Below are positions 1-5,592 of a DNA stretch of 9,262 nucleotides, in pieces. A program made the position numbers and the translations under genes. The notes under the pieces were generated by a model. The model was given only the letters and a program-made list of their open reading frames with translations. It was not told the origin of the DNA and made no database searches. Position 1 is the first letter of the stretch, and the number at the start of each line of letters is the position of its first letter. Source of the stretch: an uncultured Arcobacter sp. (GTDB lineage: Bacteria > Campylobacterota > Campylobacteria > Campylobacterales > Arcobacteraceae); contig CAJXII010000059.1 of the NCBI GenBank assembly GCA_913054415.1, positions 1-9,262 on the forward strand, read 5' to 3'.

Positions 1-585
1 AAGATTATTTAACATTTTTATAAAACCATTTTTATCTGTTGTAATATAGATATTATTTTTGATTTGATTTTCTATAGTGATATTTTGCTTAATATCATCA
101 AAGTTAGCTATTGCTATATCAACTATTGTTTTTAGATCAAATCTCTCTGCTGATATAATATCTATATTTTTTTTCATATCATATTCCATCTGCTTATATA
201 GATCTATTAGATTATTACATGATTTTTGAATCTTTTGTAATCTTTGGATATTTTTAGGATCAGTTTGTTTTTTTAATAACATCTGAGTATTTATCTGTAT
301 TGTAGCAACTGGTGTATTTAGCTCATGGATAGTTTCTTTTATAATAGATTTGAATTTTTTATCACTTTTAAACAAAGAGTGTATCAATGGTTTAGTTAAA
401 AATATATATAACCCAACACTTAAAAATAAAAATCCAACTACCAAAGGAACAACAATCTTATTATATATATCTGCATAGTTAAAAAGCACAAAATAGTTTA
501 ATATAAATATTATCAAAACTATAAAAGCAACGATAATTGAGTGAGATATTAAAAAATCTTTTTGTTTATTGGATATTGAGTTTAT
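1..585 (-). CDS. Two-component sensor histidine kinase, partial (C-terminal ATPase domain outside window)
   Basis: Reading the minus strand from about 585 to 1 gives an uninterrupted frame that leaves the window. It begins with a short cytoplasmic segment (NKQKDFLISH), then a hydrophobic helix (about 540-481), a polar loop of only about 8 residues (NYADIYNK), and a second helix (about 456-397). After a short linker comes the phosphoacceptor H-box IHELNTPVAT, with the histidine codon at 325-327, followed by the dimerisation helices. The frame stops at MLNNL, which looks like the start of the ATPase N-box, so the catalytic domain is missing here. The protein is a membrane sensor that should phosphorylate the regulator encoded just upstream, whose 3' end it overlaps. 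No HAMP domain is seen. The start is unresolved: between the in-frame stop at 589-591 and the first helix there is no ATG, GTG or TTG. ATA at 583-585 has an AAGGTG 6 nt upstream; the first conventional start, TTG at 514-516, would cut into helix 1. Confidence 0.88.
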   Translation of the reverse strand, partial: MNSISNKQKDFLISHSIIVAFIVLIIFILNYFVLFNYADIYNKIVVPLVVGFLFLSVGLYIFLTKPLIHSLFKSDKKFKSIIKETIHELNTPVATIQINTQMLLKKQTDPKNIQRLQKIQKSCNNLIDLYKQMEYDMKKNIDIISAERFDLKTIVDIAIANFDDIKQNITIENQIKNNIYITTDKNGFIKMLNNL

Positions 586-1222
586 AACCTACACCTTTTA
601 TATTTTCTACACTATTTTGATTGAGTAGTTGTTTTATTTTATTGATATAAACTCTAATAGAGCCTTCACTATATTGTTCATCTATACCCCATAGTTTATC
701 TATAATTTGCTCTTTTGATACCACTTTTGATCTATTTGCATATAAAAGTTCAAAAAGTTCAAGAACTTTTATAGGTAATTTCAAAGCGATATTGTCTTTA
801 AATATCTCTTTTGTCATAGGGTTATAAACTAGATCTTCTATCTTAATAAGAGATGTTTGCTTACCTACTCTTTTTAAAATAGCATCTATTCTATACATCA
901 GTTCATCAAGATCGATAGGCTTTGTGATAAAATCATCAGCACCATTTTTAAATCCATCTTTTAGTGTTTCTTTATCTTTATAGGATGTAAGGAAAATAGC
1001 AGGAGTATTATCATTGCTATCCCGTAGATCTTTTAACATATCTAAACCTGATCCATCAGGGATATTTATATCTAGAAGATATAGATCATAATACTTGCAA
1101 TATGTCATATCCAAGAATTTTTCTATATGTGTGCTATGATTAACTTCAAACCCTTCATCATCTAAAAAATCAATCAAACTAGAAGCAAAAAGTTCATCAT
1201 CCTCGAGTAAAAGTATATTCAT
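566..1222 (-). CDS. OmpR/PhoB-family response regulator
   Basis: The 218-residue product has the two usual domains. The receiver domain (about 1-115) shows the acidic pair D8/D9, the phosphoacceptor D51 in LLDINIPDGSG, the switch T79 in IFLTS, F98 and the invariant K101 in ITKP. The DNA-binding winged helix (about 125-218) includes SKEQIIDKLWG, EGSIRVYINKIKQLL and the terminal IKGVGYKL hairpin. It should be a transcription factor controlled by phosphorylation from the kinase that overlaps its 3' end. The start is fixed because MNILLLEDD is the normal beginning of a receiver domain. There is no Shine-Dalgarno sequence before it; instead TATAAT ends 6 nt upstream of the ATG, which suggests a leaderless mRNA. 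Only 14 bp separate this start codon from that of the divergent phosphatase gene. The stimulus and target genes cannot be read from the sequence. Confidence 0.95.
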   Translation of the reverse strand: MNILLLEDDELFASSLIDFLDDEGFEVNHSTHIEKFLDMTYCKYYDLYLLDINIPDGSGLDMLKDLRDSNDNTPAIFLTSYKDKETLKDGFKNGADDFITKPIDLDELMYRIDAILKRVGKQTSLIKIEDLVYNPMTKEIFKDNIALKLPIKVLELFELLYANRSKVVSKEQIIDKLWGIDEQYSEGSIRVYINKIKQLLNQNSVENIKGVGYKLNIQ

Positions 1223-1230
1223 GGTATAAT
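1222..1230 (+). promoter_or_regulatory. Extended -10 promoter of the HAD phosphatase gene
   Basis: TGGTATAAT is a full match to the extended -10 consensus TGnTATAAT. The hexamer (1225-1230) ends 6 nt before the ATG at 1237, so the predicted transcription start is the A of the start codon and the mRNA would be leaderless. In agreement, there is no Shine-Dalgarno sequence upstream of the ATG. No -35 box is visible at the expected distance (CTCGAG around 1202-1207), as is common in Campylobacterota promoters. Confidence 0.65.
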
Positions 1231-1237
1231 TATAACA
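1229..1237 (-). promoter_or_regulatory. Extended -10 promoter of the response regulator gene
   Basis: On the minus strand TGTTATAAT is again a full extended -10 match. Its hexamer (1234-1229) ends 6 nt before the ATG at 1222-1220, which predicts a leaderless transcript. Its TG comes from the complement of the opposing phosphatase start codon (CAT), and the two hexamers share 1229-1230, so RNA polymerase cannot occupy both promoters at once. Confidence 0.65.
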
Positions 1238-1863
1238 TGAAATTAATTATATTTGATATGGATGGAACTTTGATCAATAGCGGAAATATTATAGCTAATA
1301 CCATAAATCATGTCCGAACCAATACAGGTCTTTCTAAATTATCCAAAGAGTGTCTATTAGAAAATATCAACAACCCACATATAAATAGTGCTAAATTTTT
1401 CTATGGCACAGATCAATTTACCAAACAACATACACAACTTTTTGAACAATATTATGAACAAAACTATGAAAAAGAGATAGTTTTATATGATGGTATCAAA
1501 AAGTTATTAGCAAGATTACATAAAGATTTTATCCTTACTATTGCTACAAATGCTAATACAACTTTTGCAATACAGATGACTCAACATCTTGATATTTATA
1601 AATATTTTCAAAAAATAGTTGGTGCAAATATGGTGGTAAAAAGTAAGCCTGATCCTGAAATGTTACATCTTATAATAGATGAGTTTAAATATCAAAAAAA
1701 GAATACTATCTTAGTAGGAGATAGCGATAAAGATAGATTAGCAGCCTCAAATGCCAATATAGACTTTCTTGCAGTAAATTGGGGATTTACACCCAATAAA
1801 AAATCTATACAAACTATAAAAGAGCTTGAAGATAAACTATACTTGTGGGATAAAAATGGATGA
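1237..1863 (+). CDS. HAD-superfamily hydrolase, phosphoglycolate phosphatase-like
   Basis: The 208-residue protein is a complete HAD phosphatase with all four motifs. Motif I is DMDGTL (nucleophile D7, acid/base D9), motif II has T104 in TIATNAN, motif III has K137 in KSKPDP, and motif IV is GDSDKD (D162, D166) for Mg2+ binding. A helical cap lies between motifs I and II (about 14-85), the C1 arrangement of the Gph/PGMB-like subgroup. It should be a soluble phosphomonoesterase; the substrate is not determined by sequence and could be 2-phosphoglycolate or a sugar phosphate. M1 must be the start because motif I follows immediately. Its stop codon lies inside the beginning of the glycosyltransferase gene (8-bp overlap), so the two are probably co-transcribed and translationally coupled. 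It reads from the divergent palindromic promoter and lacks a ribosome-binding site. Confidence 0.9.
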   Translation: MKLIIFDMDGTLINSGNIIANTINHVRTNTGLSKLSKECLLENINNPHINSAKFFYGTDQFTKQHTQLFEQYYEQNYEKEIVLYDGIKKLLARLHKDFILTIATNANTTFAIQMTQHLDIYKYFQKIVGANMVVKSKPDPEMLHLIIDEFKYQKKNTILVGDSDKDRLAASNANIDFLAVNWGFTPNKKSIQTIKELEDKLYLWDKNG

Positions 1864-2662
1864 TTGTTATAAAATATCAGTAATTATTCCCACATATAAT
1901 CGTGCTAATTTTTTAGAAAAAACTCTTAATAGTATATTATCTCAAACAACTCAACCAAATGAGATAATAGTAGTAGATGATGGATCAACAGACCAAACAA
2001 AAAGTATTATTTCCAAATATGATATTAGATATATATACCAATCAAATAAAGGGGTTAGTAGTGCTAGAAATCAAGGTATAAAAATAGCAAAATACCCTTG
2101 GATAGCTTTTTGTGATAGTGATGATATTTGGCATAAAGATAAACTAGAAAAACAAATATTATTTCATAAACAAAATCCCAATATTTTTATCTCACATACA
2201 AATGAAACTTGGTTATATAACAATAAAATTATCAAAAAAAATAAAAACCAACAAAAACCTCAAGGTTACTGCTTTGTAGATAATCTTAGAAGTTGTAAAA
2301 TTGGTGCTTCTACTGTGCTTATAAAAAAAGATATTTTTACAAAAGTTGGATTGTTTGATGAAAATCTAATCGCTTGTGAGGATTATGATATGTGGCTTAG
2401 GATATTAGATACTTATGTTTTGGGATATATAAATCAAGAGCTTATTACAAAAATTGCAGGTCATAGTGGGCAACTCTCTTTTGAAACTAAAATGTTAGAT
2501 ACATATCGTATAGAAGCATTACAAAAACATCTACATTGCCAATATAAACAAGAGGTTATTCAAGAGATTTTATATAAAATAGATATTATTCTAAAAGGTG
2601 CTTACAAGCATAAAAATCAAACACTTATCGATAAATACACCAAACTACAAAAGATAATTTAA
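1856..2662 (+). CDS. Glycosyltransferase family 2
   Basis: The 268-residue protein begins with the GT-A fold of family 2: ISVIIPTYNRANFL at the N terminus, the nucleotide-binding DDGST (41-45), the DxD-like metal site CDSDD (86-90) and the acceptor-side acidic motif CEDYDMW (174-180) containing the likely catalytic base. It should transfer a sugar from a nucleotide-sugar donor to a glycan or lipid carrier in the cytoplasm. No membrane helix is visible, so it would act as a soluble or peripheral enzyme. ATG 1856 is chosen because the family consensus starts a few residues later, although an in-frame TTG at 1826 would add ten residues inside the phosphatase gene. GGGA at 1847-1850 may serve as a weak ribosome-binding site. 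It overlaps the phosphatase gene by 8 bp, and its stop overlaps the stop of the convergent Cys-rich gene. Donor and acceptor are unknown. Confidence 0.92.
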   Translation: MDDCYKISVIIPTYNRANFLEKTLNSILSQTTQPNEIIVVDDGSTDQTKSIISKYDIRYIYQSNKGVSSARNQGIKIAKYPWIAFCDSDDIWHKDKLEKQILFHKQNPNIFISHTNETWLYNNKIIKKNKNQQKPQGYCFVDNLRSCKIGASTVLIKKDIFTKVGLFDENLIACEDYDMWLRILDTYVLGYINQELITKIAGHSGQLSFETKMLDTYRIEALQKHLHCQYKQEVIQEILYKIDIILKGAYKHKNQTLIDKYTKLQKII

Positions 2663-3093
2663 CTATTACACACTTTACATTTTGACATAATTTTTTCCCA
2701 ATCTAAATCAAAATTTTTCAATACAAAAAATCTACCATGTGGGATATTGCAACCTGAACAATCTTGATGTATTTTTTCTGAGTAAATCCCTTGACGACCA
2801 TATTTTGAATCTATATTACAAAAACTATATTGAGTTTTGCCATCTATTTGTTTTATACCATTATCATCAAATCTAAAATTTGGACAAGCACATAAATAAC
2901 AGTTTAGTTCATCTATATCGTGACATTTTTTATTTTTGGCATACAAAGGGCAAAAATCGATCTCATTTTGTTGCATATTTTCATATAAGAAATAATCAAC
3001 AATCTGCTCTTTTGTATAATTTTCTGATAATAATTTATCTACAATTTTTTTGTGTTTTATTTTATGTTGTTCAAACCATTTGCTATAACTCAT
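2659..3093 (-). CDS. Cysteine-rich small domain protein (putative metal-binding), linked to cobB
   Basis: The 144-residue soluble protein has a basic, helical N-terminal part (about 1-45) and a Cys-rich part with ten cysteines (48, 57, 65, 68, 70, 92, 112, 115, 139, 142). The order FCPLY, NCYLCACPNF and DCSGCNIPHG resembles the Pfam cysteine-rich small domain (PF04071, zf-like), described as a probable metal-binding domain and, from memory, often found near cobalamin genes. Here it directly follows cobB, overlapping it by 11 bp, so a role in cobalt or corrin handling is a reasonable inference but not shown. GAGAGA at 3101-3106, 7 nt before the ATG, is a plausible ribosome-binding site. It is the last gene of the minus-strand operon and its stop codon overlaps that of the convergent glycosyltransferase gene. 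The biochemical function is unknown. Confidence 0.85.
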   Translation of the reverse strand: MSYSKWFEQHKIKHKKIVDKLLSENYTKEQIVDYFLYENMQQNEIDFCPLYAKNKKCHDIDELNCYLCACPNFRFDDNGIKQIDGKTQYSFCNIDSKYGRQGIYSEKIHQDCSGCNIPHGRFFVLKNFDLDWEKIMSKCKVCNS

Positions 3094-4363
3094 CTAAAAA
3101 TCTCTCTTTTATAATATCTATATTATTTCTAAACATAGTATGTAAATATGTTCCAAATACTTTATCTTTTTGCCAACTTCCTACTTTACCATCTTGATTT
3201 GGTTTTTTAGATAATTTATCAAAACCATCTTTGTCATCTATAGCTTTTGTATAGTGAAAACAATGCCCTTTGATATTTGATTGATTATAATAATATCCAA
3301 GTCTAGTCCATCTAGGTTGCAAACTAAAATCTATATCTAAAATACCACTCATTTTTTTATCATCAACTACATTACCCAAATAAAGCAATCCAGCACATTC
3401 AGCATAAACTGGCTTTGTTTTGCTATGTTTTATAAGAGATTTTTTAAAATTATTTGAGTTTTTGATATTATGATATGCTTGATCTGTTTCTACATATCCT
3501 CCACAAATATATACCATATCACAATCATCTAAAATAACATCATCTTTTGTAGAATCTACGATCACCACATCTTGAAATATCTCTTTTAAAAAATTTAGAT
3601 TATCATAATATAAAAATGAGAAATTTTTATCATATATAATTGCTAATTTTTTATCTACTTTAGTTAATTTATCAAATGGATAATCTTTAGATATTGGTTT
3701 GGCAATATTATAAGATAGAGTATGTAAAATATCCATATCAATATTTTGCAATACATCTTTTGATATATCTTTGATAATATCTAAATCATTAAGATCCAAA
3801 CCTAAATGTCTATTGTTTAAACTTGGCAGATTTTTTTTAATCCAACCTAAAACTAAAATCTTTGGAAAATCTTGTTTTAATATATTTTTTATCAACTCAA
3901 AATGTGCTTTTGATGAGATATTATTTAAAACAACCGCTTTTATAGTATTATCTTTTTTATACTCTAGCAACCCTTTTAAAACAGCACTAATAGTGATATA
4001 ACTTCCACTACAATCTAATAAAACTATAATAGGAATATCCAGAAGCTTACCTATTCCATAAGCACTACATCCCTTATCTTCTCCATCATATAAGCCCATC
4101 ACACCTTCTATGATATTGATATTTTTTTTATAATGATTAAAAAGCCATTTCACTTGATTATTATTCATCATAAAACTATCTAAATTAACACTATCTTGTC
4201 CTGATACGATTTTATGAAATTGAGGATCTATAAAATCAGGACCTATTTTAAATGGTTGAACCTGATTTTTAAAATAATATAATAGTGAAGTGGTTAAAAT
4301 AGTTTTACCACTATTAGATGAAACACCACTTATGATTAAATCTAAATTATTATTGTTTTTCAA
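3083..4363 (-). CDS. cobB: Cobyrinate a,c-diamide synthase (CobB/CbiA)
   Basis: The enzyme amidates the a and c side chains of cobyrinate using glutamine and ATP, an intermediate step of cobalamin synthesis in the cytoplasm. The 426 residues hold both family domains. The N-terminal ATPase domain shows the P-loop GVSSNSGKT (13-21), KIGPDFIDPQFH (39-50) and the characteristic EGVMGLYDG (86-94). The C-terminal class I glutamine amidotransferase-like domain has the nucleophile C323 in YAECAGLLYL and H408 in GTYLHTMF. The residue after the cysteine is Ala where Gly is usual. In a lineage expected to use the anaerobic pathway the name cbiA is equally apt. The start is TTG at 4361-4363: it is the first possible start after an in-frame stop (also the end of the upstream gene), and no ATG precedes the P-loop. 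Ribosome-binding support is weak (AGAGAG 12 nt upstream), so coupling to the gene 6 nt upstream is likely. Confidence 0.95.
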   Translation of the reverse strand: MKNNNNLDLIISGVSSNSGKTILTTSLLYYFKNQVQPFKIGPDFIDPQFHKIVSGQDSVNLDSFMMNNNQVKWLFNHYKKNINIIEGVMGLYDGEDKGCSAYGIGKLLDIPIIVLLDCSGSYITISAVLKGLLEYKKDNTIKAVVLNNISSKAHFELIKNILKQDFPKILVLGWIKKNLPSLNNRHLGLDLNDLDIIKDISKDVLQNIDMDILHTLSYNIAKPISKDYPFDKLTKVDKKLAIIYDKNFSFLYYDNLNFLKEIFQDVVIVDSTKDDVILDDCDMVYICGGYVETDQAYHNIKNSNNFKKSLIKHSKTKPVYAECAGLLYLGNVVDDKKMSGILDIDFSLQPRWTRLGYYYNQSNIKGHCFHYTKAIDDKDGFDKLSKKPNQDGKVGSWQKDKVFGTYLHTMFRNNIDIIKERFLDEL

Positions 4364-4369
4364 AAGATA

Positions 4370-5272
4370 TTAAAACTCTCTATCTATCATCTGTTTCATA
4401 ATATTAATAAGATCACTATTTTGATCAGCTTTGATAGCTTCTATTGCTTCAAGACCTATTTGTTTAGCTTGTGCAATACTATCTTTTAGAACATCATATT
4501 TTACCATCTGCTCTTTTATCCATAGTTGTTCATCACTATTTAGCTCTTTTTTGTATAAAGATTTTAATTTGTCTTTGTTATCAATTCTTTCATATAATAA
4601 AAGATAAGGGATAGTAACTTTCCCCTCTACAAAATCTAACATTGCTGGTTTTCCTAATGTTTGACTATCTTGTGTAATATCCAAAATATCATCTATCATC
4701 TGAAATGCAAGTCCTAAATTTTTACCATATAAAGCAAAAGATGTAGGATCTTTTTGCACAAGTAAAGCAGCAGCTTTAGCACTTGCTTCTATTAATGAAG
4801 CAGTTTTATTATATATCATCTCAAAATATAGATCATAAGAGCTATTAAAACTATTTGTTAACTCTACATCCATCAACTCACCAATACTAAGCTTAGTTAC
4901 TGCATCTGCTACAGTATAAGCTATTTGCTTATCCATCAATGTCAATTCACTAAAAGCTTTAGAGTATAAAATATCTCCAAACATAATAGATGTTTTATTA
5001 TCAAACAATGCATTGATACTAGGTTTACCTCGTCTTGTATCAGCTTCATCTATAACATCATCATGCAAAAGTGAAGCTGATTGGATCATCTCAATGATTG
5101 CACATAGTTTGATACTTTCTTTAGTTTGACCAGCAATTTTAAGGATCAATTTACTTCTTAACATTTTACCTTGTGATAAAAGATCAAGTAGCTCTAAACT
5201 TCTATTGTGGTTACAACTAGCTACAAATTTAACAACTTGCTGTTTAACCTTTTCTAAACTTTCATTTTCCAA
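4370..5272 (-). CDS. ispB: Polyprenyl diphosphate synthase (octaprenyl/heptaprenyl type)
   Basis: This all-helical cytoplasmic enzyme elongates allylic diphosphates with isopentenyl diphosphate. Seen in the 300 residues are GKMLRSKL (35-42, where GKxxRP is usual), the first Asp-rich motif DDVIDEADTRRG (71-82), the second QMIDDILDITQD (191-202), and DFVEGKVTIPYLL, all diagnostic of trans-prenyl synthases. Small residues before the first Asp-rich motif (SASLLH) fit a long-chain product, so the side chain of menaquinone is the likely purpose; exact chain length is not readable. The start is TTG at 5270-5272, decided by a strong GGAG (5280-5283) with 7-nt spacing; the ATG nearby is out of frame. 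It lies 14 bp after the DUF2018 gene and 6 bp before cobB. The symbol follows the Escherichia coli octaprenyl enzyme and is tentative. Confidence 0.92.
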   Translation of the reverse strand: MENESLEKVKQQVVKFVASCNHNRSLELLDLLSQGKMLRSKLILKIAGQTKESIKLCAIIEMIQSASLLHDDVIDEADTRRGKPSINALFDNKTSIMFGDILYSKAFSELTLMDKQIAYTVADAVTKLSIGELMDVELTNSFNSSYDLYFEMIYNKTASLIEASAKAAALLVQKDPTSFALYGKNLGLAFQMIDDILDITQDSQTLGKPAMLDFVEGKVTIPYLLLYERIDNKDKLKSLYKKELNSDEQLWIKEQMVKYDVLKDSIAQAKQIGLEAIEAIKADQNSDLINIMKQMIDREF

Positions 5273-5279
5273 AAAAAAT

Positions 5280-5283
5280 CTCC
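5280..5283 (-). promoter_or_regulatory. Ribosome-binding site fixing the TTG start of the prenyl synthase
   Basis: GGAG on the minus strand is separated by 7 nt (A plus six T) from the TTG at 5270-5272. No ATG or GTG in frame lies near, so this site supports the TTG initiation codon. Confidence 0.75.
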
Positions 5284-5286
5284 AAA

Positions 5287-5583
5287 CTAACTATCTAATC
5301 TCATCACAATATTGCCTGTAAATTCTACATACAAACCTTTTTTATGAGTATCTATAGAGTCAGCATTTTCAAAACAATGATTTTTTATCATCATATCTAT
5401 ATCTTGATCTGGATATGCTTGTTCTAAAAGTTGCTCCATAGCCGCAAATTTTTCTACAATTTTATCAAACTCATCTTTGACAATCTCCTCATTTGATTGA
5501 GATGCTATATCGTGATATTTTGATGATGGTGTTCCACCAAATATATTCTCTTCATCTTCAAATAATGCTTCATAATTTCCCAT
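5287..5583 (-). CDS. DUF2018 family protein (HP0242-like)
   Basis: This acidic, helical 98-residue protein matches the DUF2018 family confined mainly to Campylobacterota. Recognisable features are the N-terminal GNYEALFEDEENIFGG, the central helix VKDEFDKIVEKFAAMEQLLEQ (broadly 35-56) and the C-terminal HKKGLYVEFTGNIVMRL. The Helicobacter pylori member HP0242 is known structurally as an intertwined, pseudo-knotted homodimer; its function is unknown. No signal peptide or membrane helix is present. The start is well supported by AAGGA at 5590-5594 with 6-nt spacing, a site that overlaps the hisD stop codon, so translation is likely coupled. It sits between hisD (9-bp gap) and the prenyl synthase (14-bp gap). 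No function can be assigned. Confidence 0.9.
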   Translation of the reverse strand: MGNYEALFEDEENIFGGTPSSKYHDIASQSNEEIVKDEFDKIVEKFAAMEQLLEQAYPDQDIDMMIKNHCFENADSIDTHKKGLYVEFTGNIVMRLDS

Positions 5584-5592
5584 ATTTTTTCC

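Larger units (their letters stand above)
1218..1241. repeat. 24-bp near-perfect palindrome spanning two divergent start codons
   Basis: The core CATGGTATAATTATAACATG (1220-1239) extends by TT and AA at its ends. Eleven of twelve base pairs are self-complementary about the centre 1229/1230; only 1224 (G) and 1235 (A) do not match. The outer CATG arms contain the start codons of the response regulator (minus strand, 1220-1222) and of the HAD phosphatase (plus strand, 1237-1239). The inner TATAATTATA carries a -10 hexamer on each strand. It could in addition be an operator for a dimeric protein; that is inference. Confidence 0.8.

Noticed and set aside
566..591. Frameshifted regulator-kinase fusion
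   Set aside because: The regulator ends normally after its conserved C-terminal hairpin, the kinase frame is +1 relative to it, and no convincing slippery site is visible; kept only as a minor alternative under the start-codon finding.
1826..1855. TTG start ten codons upstream for the glycosyltransferase
   Set aside because: The GT2 fold begins just after the ATG at 1856, the extra residues match no family feature, and the extension would lie fully inside the phosphatase gene.
2880..3197. Plus-strand open frame opposite the Cys-rich gene and the end of cobB
   Set aside because: It lies antisense to two well-supported genes, has no ribosome-binding site or recognisable domain, and its composition is that expected from the complement of Lys/Asp-rich coding sequence.
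3771..4001. Plus-strand open frame inside cobB
   Set aside because: Entirely antisense to conserved cobB coding sequence; no domain similarity or start signal.
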